A stretch of 64,000 nt of DNA from Pantoea coffeiphila (GTDB taxonomy: Bacteria; Pseudomonadota; Gammaproteobacteria; Enterobacterales; Enterobacteriaceae), in the NCBI RefSeq assembly GCF_016909495.1, contig NZ_JAFBFW010000001.1:558001-622000 (forward strand). The letters run 5' to 3'. The position numbers and the translations under genes were made by a program. The notes beneath the pieces are model-generated. The model had not been told where the DNA came from, searched no databases, and saw only the letters and a program-made list of their open reading frames with translations. How positions within the stretch are numbered: the stretch's first letter is position 1; each line of letters starts with the position of its first letter. Shown here piece after piece: positions 20,158 to 29,071 of this stretch.

Positions 20158-20928
20158 TTAACGCTCCACAATATGCACCGCCAGGCCGGTCACCCCAGGC
20201 GCAAGATGATCCGCCAGAATATGACGATCCGGATAGCTGCCGTCGTTTTGTTGCCTGAAGGGGATCGGCGCGTCGTCAAACAGCCTTTCCAGCCGGTTTC
20301 GCCATGCAGTTTCAACCTGTGGCATAACATCGGCATCCAGCCGCCCGCTGCCATAAACCGCAAAGGTCGGTAAAACCTCCATGCCGGTGTAAAACAGCGT
20401 GCCGTGGGTAATGGGAAACAGCAGCTGTTCCAGGCAACCATTAATCCCTCTGGGGGCGTAATCTTTTTCCGGGCCGCCGACCGAAACAGCAAGCAGCGCG
20501 CGTTTGCCCAGGAAGCTGCCTTCGCCATAGCGATGCGCATTGCCTTTATCCTGATATCCGTAGGCCAGACCGTAGGCCCAGACGCGCTCTATCCAGCCTT
20601 TCATGATGGCGGGCATGCTGAACCACCAGAGAGGAAATACAAAGATCACCGCATCCGCCGCCAGCACTTTGTTCTGCTCCTGCACGACGTCTGACGTCTG
20701 GCTGCCGCTGGCAAAAGCATGCGCTGACTCCGCGATAAAGGACAGGCGTTCGGGATCGCTTCGGTCAGGGAAGTCCTCGCCGTCGAAAACCGCTTTCCAC
20801 CCCATCGCATAAAGATCGGATTCCACCACTGAATGACCGTTTGCTTCCAGGAAATTTCGGGCGACGTTGACAAGATGACGGGTTAACGACGTGCTTTCTG
20901 GCTGTGCGTGTACAAGAAGAATATTCAT
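20158..20928 (-). CDS. NAD(P)H dehydrogenase (quinone), flavodoxin-like fold
   Basis: A 256-aa protein of the KefF/MdaB/NQO1-type flavodoxin-fold family. Visible features are the N-terminal ILLVHAQPESTSLTRHL strand-loop for flavin phosphate, the central IFVFPLWWFSMPAIMKGW motif and the GGPEKDY flavin loop. The ATG at 20928 begins the conserved core; an upstream in-frame extension reads antisense through the divergent LysR gene and is not real. The divergent LysR regulator probably controls it. It likely reduces quinones or other electrophiles. Confidence 0.88.
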   Translation of the reverse strand: MNILLVHAQPESTSLTRHLVNVARNFLEANGHSVVESDLYAMGWKAVFDGEDFPDRSDPERLSFIAESAHAFASGSQTSDVVQEQNKVLAADAVIFVFPLWWFSMPAIMKGWIERVWAYGLAYGYQDKGNAHRYGEGSFLGKRALLAVSVGGPEKDYAPRGINGCLEQLLFPITHGTLFYTGMEVLPTFAVYGSGRLDADVMPQVETAWRNRLERLFDDAPIPFRQQNDGSYPDRHILADHLAPGVTGLAVHIVER

Positions 20929-21013
20929 AATCTGCGCCTCGTGAGTTGACGGGGACAGCGTATTTTTATCTGCGGTATAATAGAAATTAATTGTACGGAT
21001 AACAGGTATAGCC

Positions 21014-21910
21014 ATGAGTAATATCCTGCAGCGTCTCGACCTGAATTTGCTCGTCACCCTCGATGCACTTTTAACTGAAAACAACGTCACTCGGGCCGCC
21101 GCGCGCCTGCATCTCTCGCAGCCGGCGGTAAGCGTGCAGCTTGCCAGACTGCGCGATCTGCTGGGCGATCCGCTTCTGCTGCCCGGTCCCCGGGGAATGC
21201 GCCCAACCGCCCGGGCTGATGAGCTGCGTGAACCGCTGCGCCAGGCTCTGGCAGCGCTGGAACTCGCGGTCGCGCCGTCGGATACGTTCAATCCCGCCGA
21301 GGCAACTCAACGCTGGCGCATTGCTGCATTTGATTACGCGGCGTTAACCCTGCTAGTCCCTGCCCTTGATGCGATCCGTACCGCAGCGCCAGCGATACAT
21401 CTGGCGATTGTGCAGAGCATGCCGTCGGAGGTGGCAAGAGCAGCGGAACGCGGAGATATCGACCTCGCCTTTATGACCGGCACCGAAGCCCCGGCGGATT
21501 TGCATTACCACAGGCTGTTTACGGAACGCTATGTGCTGGCCGGTCGTGCGGGGCATCCTCAGCTAAAAACAACGCCTTCGCTGGCGGAATTCTGCCAGCT
21601 TGAGCATGCCATTGTTTCGCCCGACGGCGGTGGATTCCTGGGCGCGACGGATACGGTACTGGCTGAACGCGGCCTGGCGCGCAAAGTCTCGCTTTCCGTG
21701 CCGAGCTTTCTGCTGCTTAGCGCGGTGCTGTCTGACACCGATCTGGTGGCGATGACACCGTCCCGGCTGGTTTGCGGCAACGACGCGCTCCGCGTTGTGG
21801 AACCGCCCGTTGACGTGCCGGGCTTCGACATGCTGATGCTGTGGCCCGAACGCGTCCATCGCGATCCTGCCCACCGCTGGCTGCGGGAGCAGATCGCTGC
21901 TGCGCAATAA
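21014..21910 (+). CDS. LysR family transcriptional regulator
   Basis: A 298-aa LysR protein. The N-terminal winged helix-turn-helix (LDLNLLVTLDALLTENNVTRAAARLHLSQPAVSVQLARL) is followed by the periplasmic-binding-like effector domain. The sequence resembles the NodD/PcpR branch. It is divergent from the flavodoxin-fold oxidoreductase across 85 bases holding a TATAAT at 20976-20981. The neighbour is its probable target; the effector is not evident. Confidence 0.9.
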   Translation: MSNILQRLDLNLLVTLDALLTENNVTRAAARLHLSQPAVSVQLARLRDLLGDPLLLPGPRGMRPTARADELREPLRQALAALELAVAPSDTFNPAEATQRWRIAAFDYAALTLLVPALDAIRTAAPAIHLAIVQSMPSEVARAAERGDIDLAFMTGTEAPADLHYHRLFTERYVLAGRAGHPQLKTTPSLAEFCQLEHAIVSPDGGGFLGATDTVLAERGLARKVSLSVPSFLLLSAVLSDTDLVAMTPSRLVCGNDALRVVEPPVDVPGFDMLMLWPERVHRDPAHRWLREQIAAAQ

Positions 21911-22040
21911 GTATTGATGCCAACTGATATCTCCTGCTGACGAGTTCCGGCAACGCGCTTCACACTCCGTCGCTAAACCGATATCACGATAAACGCGAAG
22001 CATTTATGATTACATCACCTCAACTCCGGCAAGGACCCTG

Positions 22041-22733
22041 ATGAACAGTACCGTCTACGATGCCTTTCGCTGCCTGAATTTACTGGCTACCACAAATCGG
22101 CCAAAAGGCATCCGCGAAATGGGGCGTGAGCTGGAACTGGATTCTGCCAAGGTCACGCGGTTAATGCAGACACTGCTGGCACTGGACATGGTGCAGCGCG
22201 ATGCCCGACGCAAATACAGCCTGGGTATCGGCATCCATCGTTTATCGGCCCACGCGATCCACAATTCGGCGTTTTATAATGCGGTGATGGATTTGCTGGA
22301 AGAGAGTGGTAATCACGCCATTTCGATTGTGATCGGCGCGCTGAGCGGTAAAAACGTGGTGTATCTGATCCATACGCGCGGCGGGGAAAGCATTGCCCGC
22401 GCCATCGGTAATTACCAGTCGTTTCCGGTTCATGATTCCGTGATCGGCATTAAACTGCTGTCGGCAATGAGTGATGAAGAAATCATCGGCCAAATCGGCA
22501 TCAATGATTATCAGTTGCTCAGGCAGGATATTGACGAGGCGCGCCGACATCAGGTGTTTGCCAAAGATTTCGGCCCGGGTGATTATCGCCTGGCCTGCAA
22601 TATCCCCGGCATGCAGGCCGCCATTGCACTGTCGAACATAAACAGTGAAAAAATGGATACGGCCAGCCTGCGTTTATACCTGACGGCAGCGGCCAGGAAA
22701 ATCAGCGGCGAATCACTGCCGGTGCTGTCTTAG
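22041..22733 (+). CDS. IclR family transcriptional regulator
   Basis: A 230-aa protein with an IclR-type winged helix (about residues 5-65: RPKGIREMGRELELDSAKVTRLMQTL) and an effector domain. It converges on the sugar-acid operon, overlapping the 3' end of the aldolase gene by 21 bases. It therefore likely regulates that operon by a sugar-acid or keto-deoxy acid ligand. A perfect inverted repeat at 27718-27736, before the operon's first gene, is a candidate site. In E. coli the equivalent dgo operon uses a GntR-type regulator instead. Confidence 0.85.
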   Translation: MNSTVYDAFRCLNLLATTNRPKGIREMGRELELDSAKVTRLMQTLLALDMVQRDARRKYSLGIGIHRLSAHAIHNSAFYNAVMDLLEESGNHAISIVIGALSGKNVVYLIHTRGGESIARAIGNYQSFPVHDSVIGIKLLSAMSDEEIIGQIGINDYQLLRQDIDEARRHQVFAKDFGPGDYRLACNIPGMQAAIALSNINSEKMDTASLRLYLTAAARKISGESLPVLS

Positions 22734-23309
22734 CCGCTCACAGCGGGCTGCCGTGTCTGCCACCCGCTGGCCCGGTTTATACAGCGCCGACCCTAATCCC
22801 ACACTGTCGTAGTAGTGCAGAAACTCAGCGGCATTGTCTATTTCTACGCCCCCGACCGCCGAAAAACTGACGGGCTGGGAAAGCGGACCTTTGATCAACT
22901 GCGGATAGTTGCGCGGCAGTGCACAGGCCGGGAATATTTTCACCACATCAGCACCAGAATCGACCGCAGTAAATATTTCACCAGGCGTAAATACGCCCGC
23001 ACAGACAAACAGCCCCTGCTCTTTGGCCTGATTAATCAGCTGCGGATTGAGATTCGGTGTGAGAATAAAATCGGCACCGGCGGCCACGCTGCGCCGCAGG
23101 TGATCGCCGCTGGTGACCGTTCCCACCCCGAGCTGGATGTCAGCACCAAAGTGCTGCCGCACCCGGTGCAGGCTGGCTTCCCACTCGGGAGAGTTGGTGG
23201 TAATTTCAACACGATTGATCCCGTGCTCAAGCAAACAGGCAATATGCGGCACCGCCTCGTCTGGGGTTATCCCACGCAGAATCGCAATAATTTGCGGATT
23301 ATCCTTCAT
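22713..23309 (-). CDS. dgoA: 2-dehydro-3-deoxy-6-phosphogalactonate aldolase
   Basis: A 198-aa KDPG/KDPGal aldolase that splits 2-keto-3-deoxy-6-phosphogalactonate into pyruvate and glyceraldehyde 3-phosphate. The Schiff-base Lys is K124 in VVKIFPA, and the proton-transfer Glu is E35 in RVEITTN. The ATG at 23309 was preferred over 23324 because GAGGTG precedes it. It overlaps dgoK by 11 bases and is the last gene of the operon. Confidence 0.88.
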   Translation of the reverse strand: MKDNPQIIAILRGITPDEAVPHIACLLEHGINRVEITTNSPEWEASLHRVRQHFGADIQLGVGTVTSGDHLRRSVAAGADFILTPNLNPQLINQAKEQGLFVCAGVFTPGEIFTAVDSGADVVKIFPACALPRNYPQLIKGPLSQPVSFSAVGGVEIDNAAEFLHYYDSVGLGSALYKPGQRVADTAARCERLRQHRQ

Positions 23310-24195
23310 GACGAAACACCTCATTGAATCCGGCGAGCGTCGCGCTTTCCGCAGAAACTAACTGATAACGGCAGTACAAAATTTCGCAGGCGCGCTGGTA
23401 GTGCGGCAGCAGCGCCTCGCTGCCGATAAAGCATACCGTTTCATCGCCGCCGGGATGACCGCGTAATATTTCATATCCCATCAACAGACCGGAAAGCCAT
23501 GATGCGGCTTCTTCTTTTGCCAGTGCATCAAGGATGTAGCGGCCCCGACAGCGAAACAGTTCTGTCACCAGTTCCCCCTGATCCCGCACCACCGTCACCG
23601 CCGTTTCAACACCCGACTGGAATGCAGACGCGGAGTTAATCTGCTCCGGCAGGCCTTTCCCCACGACGGCATGATTCAGCAGCAGATGGTACAGTTCGCC
23701 GGTCATAATGGTCTGCAAGCCCGTGACCCTTTGCCGGGTGCGATCCACGCGGAGCCATTTGCTGTGGGTACCCACGGCGGCAAACAGTGAAACATCGGAC
23801 TGCGTCAGCGCCCCCGCCAGCTGCATCTCTTCCCCCCGGCAGATTTCATTGACCCGTCGGTCACAAATACCGGGGCGCAGGGTGAGCGGATTGGGCAGGA
23901 TGCCCGGCAGCGCCCGCCCTTTCCCCAGCAGTTGCGAAAAGCTCAGCGGCATATCAAGGTAACCGGCGTCGGCAATGCCGATATTGCTGCCGATCATTCC
24001 GCAAAGCAGTACGGGCAACTGTTTATCCCAATCCTCACCCAGCCGCTGCATCTGCTGTTGCAGTATTCCGGGCAGCTCGGCCCGTTGACAGCGGCCGACG
24101 CCGCAGCTGTCCTGTATCGTTTTCATCACCACGCCGTTGCGCACGCTGAATGCACGGAAATTGCTGGTTCCCCAGTCCACCGCAATGTAGTTCAT
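23299..24195 (-). CDS. dgoK: 2-dehydro-3-deoxygalactonokinase
   Basis: A 298-aa sugar kinase of the DgoK family with N-terminal AVDWGTSNFRAF phosphate loop and VGTHSKWLRV and SGLLMGYEI segments. It phosphorylates 2-keto-3-deoxygalactonate at C6, feeding the aldolase encoded downstream. It overlaps the DapA-family gene by four bases (ATGA) and the aldolase gene by 11, so the operon is tightly coupled. Confidence 0.9.
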   Translation of the reverse strand: MNYIAVDWGTSNFRAFSVRNGVVMKTIQDSCGVGRCQRAELPGILQQQMQRLGEDWDKQLPVLLCGMIGSNIGIADAGYLDMPLSFSQLLGKGRALPGILPNPLTLRPGICDRRVNEICRGEEMQLAGALTQSDVSLFAAVGTHSKWLRVDRTRQRVTGLQTIMTGELYHLLLNHAVVGKGLPEQINSASAFQSGVETAVTVVRDQGELVTELFRCRGRYILDALAKEEAASWLSGLLMGYEILRGHPGGDETVCFIGSEALLPHYQRACEILYCRYQLVSAESATLAGFNEVFRHEG

Positions 24196-25088
24196 CGTTC
24201 TCCTCCCAGCGCGGCCAGCGGCAGAAATTCGGTCAGTTCACGGAGCTCATGCCGCGTGGTGTCATCCAGGCTTTTCGCCGGTTCGCGCACGTAATCGCTG
24301 GCAAAAATCCCGGCCTGATGCAGCACGGTTTTATGAATGGCCACGCCTATTCCCGGCTGCACGCCGTAACGCAGGAAAGGCAGATAGCGATAAAACAGCG
24401 CCTGTGCTTCCCGGCGATCCCGTTGCCAGGCCGCCAGGATGGCATTGATCACCTCGGGGAATTCGCAGGCGGGCATGGTTCCCGTTACGCCACGGCACAG
24501 CTCTTCATACAGAAAGCCCGCGTTCAGGCCGCCAAACAGACCGACGCTATCGCCAAGCGCCTGCTTTAAGGCGGTGATTTTCAGCGTGGTCGGTGGCTGT
24601 TCCACTTTGATGTATTTGATGCCAGGGAAGTCCTGGCACAGACGTACGAGTGTCGGCACAGGAATGTTTACCCCGGTCATCAGCGGCGCATCCTGGATCA
24701 TGATGTCGATATCGCAGGCCTGGCAGATATCGCGCCAGAAGCGATAAATCTCCTCCGGTCCGGGCTTCACCACCGAGGGCGGATTGACCATCGCCACCTG
24801 CGCGCCCCAGCGTTGTACTCGCATAATTTCTTCAATGGCGACGGCGGATGACGCTCCGCCCGCCGCAGCCACCAGCGGCAGATCGCCCACCCGTTTTTTC
24901 ACACAATAAAACAGCGCCTCTTTTTCATCCAGGGTCAGGGCATAGCCTTCGGAGGCATTGCCAAACAGCGCCAGGCCATCAATACCCTGCTGCAACAGGA
25001 ACGTCACCAGACGTTCTACGGAAGCCAGATCCAGCTGGCCCTGCTCATCAAATGCCGTGGCGAGAATCGGGACATTACCTTTTAACAT
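24192..25088 (-). CDS. DapA/NAL family lyase or dehydratase
   Basis: A 298-aa TIM-barrel protein of the dihydrodipicolinate synthase/N-acetylneuraminate lyase family. The Schiff-base Lys is present in IKYIKVEQ. Two canonical motifs differ: GTTGE reads GNASEG, and the YNVP segment that holds the catalytic Tyr reads QDAP. This argues against true DapA and for another keto-acid aldolase or dehydratase. In this operon it may act on a 2-keto-3-deoxy acid. It overlaps the enolase-superfamily gene by 7 bases. Confidence 0.85.
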   Translation of the reverse strand: MLKGNVPILATAFDEQGQLDLASVERLVTFLLQQGIDGLALFGNASEGYALTLDEKEALFYCVKKRVGDLPLVAAAGGASSAVAIEEIMRVQRWGAQVAMVNPPSVVKPGPEEIYRFWRDICQACDIDIMIQDAPLMTGVNIPVPTLVRLCQDFPGIKYIKVEQPPTTLKITALKQALGDSVGLFGGLNAGFLYEELCRGVTGTMPACEFPEVINAILAAWQRDRREAQALFYRYLPFLRYGVQPGIGVAIHKTVLHQAGIFASDYVREPAKSLDDTTRHELRELTEFLPLAALGGER

Positions 25089-26245
25089 GCTGCCTCCATA
25101 ACAACGTCGCGAACGCGATCTTCATCGATTTCAATCCCTAAACCTGCGCCCTGCGGCAGTTGATACTCGCCGCGTTCGCAGATCAGCGGCTGTTTCAGCA
25201 GCTGATTGGCAAGGGTAAAAACGGGGGGCTGAAATTCGAGCATAAACAGATTAGGGATAGCCGCAGCGGCATGGATCGATGCGGCGATACACGGCCCCAG
25301 CCCGACGCTTAAATGCGGCGCAACGCGCAGATTCCACGTTTCGGCCAGCGAGGCGATGTGCATCAGTTCGCTGATGCCGGTTCTGCCGACGTCAGGTTGC
25401 AGGATGTCCGCCGCCCGCTGCTCGATCACTGCTTTGAACTGGTAGCGCGTGCGTTCGGTTTCACCTAACGCAATGGCTACCGCGCTTTTGGCGCGTAACT
25501 CCCGATGACCGGCAATATCCTCCGGCAGCAGCGGTGCTTCAAGGAAACCCACCCCCAGCGCGTGTAGCTGTGCGGCTAAGTCGCTGGCCTCGGCCACGCT
25601 GTAATTCCAGTGCGCATCAATGAAAATCTGCGCCTCGTCGCCGAGCGTTTCACGGATCGCCCGGATGTTTTTGACGTCTTCCCGTACGCCGTAGCCCAGC
25701 GCTAACTTCACGGCATGGAATCCCTTTTCCTGCCATTGCCTGGCAAGGCGGCAGCGGCTGTCGATATCGGGTTCGGGCAAACCGGAGACATAGCACGGCA
25801 CCGACTTGTGGAACGCACCGCCGAGCAGCTGATGAACCGGCAGACCCAGAATTTTGCCCTTGAGATCCCACAGGGCGATATCCACACCGGCGATGGCATC
25901 AATGTGATACCCGCTGATATGCCCACGATCGCGCATGGAGTCGTACATTCTGGCGTTGAGCACGCCGCTGGAAAACGGAGATTCCCCGATCAGCAGCGGC
26001 GCAAACAGCTGTTTAATCAGTTCGGCGGCCACCTGCGGTACCACCGGTGCCAGCGCTTCGCCCCAGCCGACATGGCCGTCGCTGCTGGTAATTTTCACCA
26101 TGCAGGTTTCCATCTTGCGTGAATAGACGCAGCGGTATTCCGGCCGATAGTAGTAATCCGGGCCGTTCCCGTCCGCCTTACCGCCGAGATAAGCCTGGTC
26201 CGGGGTGATTTTTAGCGGAAAACACTCCACGTTCGTAATATGCAT
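25082..26245 (-). CDS. sugar-acid dehydratase, mandelate racemase/enolase superfamily
   Basis: A 387-aa protein of the mandelate racemase-like branch. Metal ligands are D210 (FIDAHW), E236 (LEAPL) and E262 (LGETER). K180, H212 and the D285-H311 pair are placed as catalytic bases, and the D-x-H pattern recalls galactonate dehydratase. It probably dehydrates an aldonic acid to a 2-keto-3-deoxy acid used by the kinase and aldolase. The ATG at 26245 follows TGGAG; the longer frame overlaps the permease gene and was rejected. Confidence 0.85.
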   Translation of the reverse strand: MHITNVECFPLKITPDQAYLGGKADGNGPDYYYRPEYRCVYSRKMETCMVKITSSDGHVGWGEALAPVVPQVAAELIKQLFAPLLIGESPFSSGVLNARMYDSMRDRGHISGYHIDAIAGVDIALWDLKGKILGLPVHQLLGGAFHKSVPCYVSGLPEPDIDSRCRLARQWQEKGFHAVKLALGYGVREDVKNIRAIRETLGDEAQIFIDAHWNYSVAEASDLAAQLHALGVGFLEAPLLPEDIAGHRELRAKSAVAIALGETERTRYQFKAVIEQRAADILQPDVGRTGISELMHIASLAETWNLRVAPHLSVGLGPCIAASIHAAAAIPNLFMLEFQPPVFTLANQLLKQPLICERGEYQLPQGAGLGIEIDEDRVRDVVMEAAC

Positions 26246-26262
26246 AAAAGCTCCAGTTTTCA

Positions 26263-27585
26263 TTAATCCAGTACTTTTCCGGCCGTTTCTTTGGCAAACC
26301 ACACGGCAATAAACGAGATCAGCGCGGTGATCATCACGTACCACGCAGGAGATAGCGGGTCGCCGGTGAAGGCGATCAGGCTTGCGGAAGCCAGCGGCGT
26401 AACGCCGCCGAACAGCGCCACGGTGAGGTTGTAGGACATGGCAATACCGCCATAGCGAATGGCTGTGGGAAACAGCTCCACCATTGCAGCACCGCAGCCG
26501 CCGTTGAACAGCGCCACAAATACGCCCAGCATGCTCATTGCGGCAATCGAACTGCCTACCGAACCCTGCGTCATCAGCAGCATGGCGGGATACGTCAGCA
26601 GGATGAAGCCGGCGCATCCCAGCAGCATCAGCGGCCGCCGCCCCCATTTGTCCGACAGATAGCCGGTGATCGGCATGCAAATCGCCACGCTTAACAGGCC
26701 CAGAGTGGTGATCAGATAAGAGTCGGCGCGGCTGTAGTGCAGATGCGTTGACAGATAACCCGGCATAAACGATTGCAGCACCCAGCTGCTGACCGCTTTA
26801 ATCACCACGAAGCCCGTACAGAACAGCAATGCCGAAAGCGAGGTCTTAACCGCAGTGCGCAGCGGCGACTTCTCCAGTTTTCCGCTGGCTTTCAGCTTGT
26901 GGAATTCCGCCGAGTCCTCCATATTGCGGCGCATATATAGCCCACCCAGCCCGAGCGGTGCGGCCAGCAGGAATGGAATGCGCCAGCCCCAGTCGTTCAT
27001 CGCCGCTTCGCCGAGCCAGTAAGTCAACAGCAGCACCAGGCCGGAACCGCAGACAAACGCCATAAAGCTGAAGTTCTCGCTCCAGCAGGTGAGCGTTGCG
27101 CGACGATGCGGCTTAGCACTTTCCGCCAGATAGGTAATCACACCGGAGCTTTCGCCGCCTGCGGCAAAGCCCTGCACCAGGCGGGTGATCACCAGCAGTA
27201 CCGGTGCGATAATCCCGGCCTGATGCCAGGTCGGCAGAATGCCCATCACAAAGGTAGAGATCGAGGTGATGACGATCACCGTGACCAGTACTTTGCGTCG
27301 CCCCAGCCGATCGCCCATGGAACCGAAAAACAAACCACCAAGCGGGCGCATCAGAAAGCCTGAACCAAACACCGCGAAGGACTTCAGCAGCGCGGTGGCC
27401 GGATCGTCACTGATAAAAAAGTTGCTGGCGATAATCGCCGCTAAGGTGCCGTACAGACCAAAATCGAACCATTCGATAAAGTGTCCAATCCCGGCAGCCA
27501 TCATGATTCTGGCCGTGCTTCTCGGCGGGCTGTTTGTTTTTTCCGCCACATATTCACCGCCATAGCGGCGGTCCGAACTTTCCAT
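26263..27585 (-). CDS. MHS-type MFS permease, probable sugar-acid importer
   Basis: A 440-aa, 12-segment permease of the metabolite:proton symporter family (ProP/ShiA/KgtP type), with GRRKVL loop motif between segments 2 and 3 and the family IGHFIEWFDFGLYG near segment 1. GGAGG precedes the start. It is the first gene of the five-gene sugar-acid operon and should import its substrate. E. coli galactonate uptake instead uses DgoT of another MFS family, so the substrate may differ. Confidence 0.88.
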   Translation of the reverse strand: MESSDRRYGGEYVAEKTNSPPRSTARIMMAAGIGHFIEWFDFGLYGTLAAIIASNFFISDDPATALLKSFAVFGSGFLMRPLGGLFFGSMGDRLGRRKVLVTVIVITSISTFVMGILPTWHQAGIIAPVLLVITRLVQGFAAGGESSGVITYLAESAKPHRRATLTCWSENFSFMAFVCGSGLVLLLTYWLGEAAMNDWGWRIPFLLAAPLGLGGLYMRRNMEDSAEFHKLKASGKLEKSPLRTAVKTSLSALLFCTGFVVIKAVSSWVLQSFMPGYLSTHLHYSRADSYLITTLGLLSVAICMPITGYLSDKWGRRPLMLLGCAGFILLTYPAMLLMTQGSVGSSIAAMSMLGVFVALFNGGCGAAMVELFPTAIRYGGIAMSYNLTVALFGGVTPLASASLIAFTGDPLSPAWYVMITALISFIAVWFAKETAGKVLD

Positions 27586-27717
27586 ACGACCTCCAGAAGG
27601 TAAACGTCGCGCCGAAAAGACGCGTTATGTTCTGGGATTCAGCGTAGGGTTTTTGGTGAGGGGTTGCGCCGGCAAGGGGGGATTGCGTGAAGCGACTCAA
27701 AGAACAAATCATCAAAT

Positions 27718-27736
27718 TGCTTCATATAGTGAAGCA
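27718..27736 (-). promoter_or_regulatory. inverted repeat TGCTTCA-N5-TGAAGCA, operator candidate
   Basis: A perfect 7+5+7 inverted repeat 133 bases upstream of the permease start codon. Size and symmetry suit an IclR-type dimer site, and the local IclR regulator is the obvious candidate. This is inference from position. Confidence 0.5.
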
Positions 27737-27750
27737 TCAGTGAGAGGCGA

Positions 27751-27775
27751 TAAAAATGGGGCCACTGGCGGCCCC
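27751..27775 (-). terminator. terminator of the leftward MFS gene
   Basis: GGGGCC and GGCCCC form a perfect stem with a 6-base loop. On the minus strand it is followed by ATTTTTA. It lies about 40 bases after the stop of the MFS gene at 27814. Confidence 0.8.
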
Positions 27776-27813
27776 TGTCAGTGATGCTTTTACATTCTCG
27801 TGGATTCAGTCAT

Positions 27814-28989
27814 TTAGCATGACCCGGCATTCAACACGTAGCCTCTGCGCGCGCTTTGCCAGGCAAGGGCAGCCAGCCCCAGAGCAATAAACGACAGGAT
27901 GGCACCCGCCCAGCCCGGTGACACCAGGCCAAAACCGGCAGCGATGGTCGCCCCGCCCACCCAGGCTCCCAGCGCGTTGCCCAGATTGAACATGCCAATG
28001 TTGACGGAGGCAGCCATCGTTGGCGCACCGGCCTGGCTGGCACGATCCATCACCAGCTTCTGGATCGGTGCGACGGTGGCGAAACCAAAGGCCGCCATCA
28101 GGAATACCGACGCGGCGGCAATCACCGGGTTGTGAACGCCGTACCAGAAAATCAGCAGCACGATCCCCTGGGCGATAAGCGTGACGAAAAGCGTACCAAA
28201 TAGCGAACGGTCGGCAAAACGGCCACCCACCCAGTTACCAACGGCCAGCCCGAGGCCAAAGAGGACCATCAGCCAGGTCACGCCTCCGGCGGAAAAACCG
28301 CCCTCTTCAATCATGATCGGCGCGATATAGGTGATAGCGGTAAAATAACCCGCCGGACCGAAAACGGTAATGCCCATCACCAGCAGAACCTGAGGATCGA
28401 AAAATGCACGCAGTTCGGTTCGCAGGGCAATCGGTTTGCCTTTTTCAATATGCGGGACCAGCAGCGCGATGCTGGCGATAGTCAGCAGACCGATAGCCGC
28501 GATCCCCCAAAAAACCAGCCGCCAGCTGAAGGTTTGAGAAAGCCAGGTGCCGATCGGCACACCAAACAGGTTTGCCAGCGTCAAACCCGAAAACATAAAG
28601 GCGATGGCACTCGCCTGCCGCCCAGGTGCCACCAGCGACGCCGCGATAATCGACCCAATGCCGAAAAAGGCACCGTGATTGAATGAGGTGATCACTCTTC
28701 CGATCAGCGCCACTTCGAGCGTCGGGGCCATGGCGGTGATCGCGTTGCCCAGGGTAAAGATCACCGCCAGGCCGGTCAGCATCGCTTTACGCGGGATGCT
28801 GGCACCCAGAACGGTCATGATTGGCGCGCCGATAAAAACACCCAGCGCGTAAATGGTCGCCATGTATCCGGCGGAGGGAATGCTGACGTCAAACGCCACG
28901 GCGATTTGCGGCAGGATACCGGCAATGACGAATTCCGTCAGGCCTATCCCGAATGCGCCGACGGCGAGGGCAAGTAGTGCGATGGGCAT
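27814..28989 (-). CDS. DHA1-family MFS efflux transporter, YdhP/AraJ-like
   Basis: A 391-aa, 12-segment MFS protein. The N-terminal LALAVGAFGIGLTEFVIAG, the SFNHGAFFGIGS segment and the SVNIGMFNLGNALGAWVGG segment match the YdhP/AraJ branch of drug-type exporters. It is divergent from an Lrp-type regulator across 82 bases, so that protein is its likely controller. Substrate cannot be inferred. Confidence 0.88.
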   Translation of the reverse strand: MPIALLALAVGAFGIGLTEFVIAGILPQIAVAFDVSIPSAGYMATIYALGVFIGAPIMTVLGASIPRKAMLTGLAVIFTLGNAITAMAPTLEVALIGRVITSFNHGAFFGIGSIIAASLVAPGRQASAIAFMFSGLTLANLFGVPIGTWLSQTFSWRLVFWGIAAIGLLTIASIALLVPHIEKGKPIALRTELRAFFDPQVLLVMGITVFGPAGYFTAITYIAPIMIEEGGFSAGGVTWLMVLFGLGLAVGNWVGGRFADRSLFGTLFVTLIAQGIVLLIFWYGVHNPVIAAASVFLMAAFGFATVAPIQKLVMDRASQAGAPTMAASVNIGMFNLGNALGAWVGGATIAAGFGLVSPGWAGAILSFIALGLAALAWQSARRGYVLNAGSC

Positions 28990-29071
28990 GTAAACTCCAG
29001 TACAAATTTTAGCTTAATACTATTAGGTGGATTAAAGTATATTCATAACTCCATTCAGCAGGTAAACGCTT

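Noticed and set aside
20929-21291. N-terminal extension of the oxidoreductase to 377 aa
   Set aside because: The extension is antisense to the LysR gene start and is Arg/Ser-rich; the conserved core begins at the ATG at 20928.
26246-26680. N-terminal extension of the enolase-superfamily protein
   Set aside because: It overlaps the permease gene in another frame; the ATG at 26245 has a good ribosome site.
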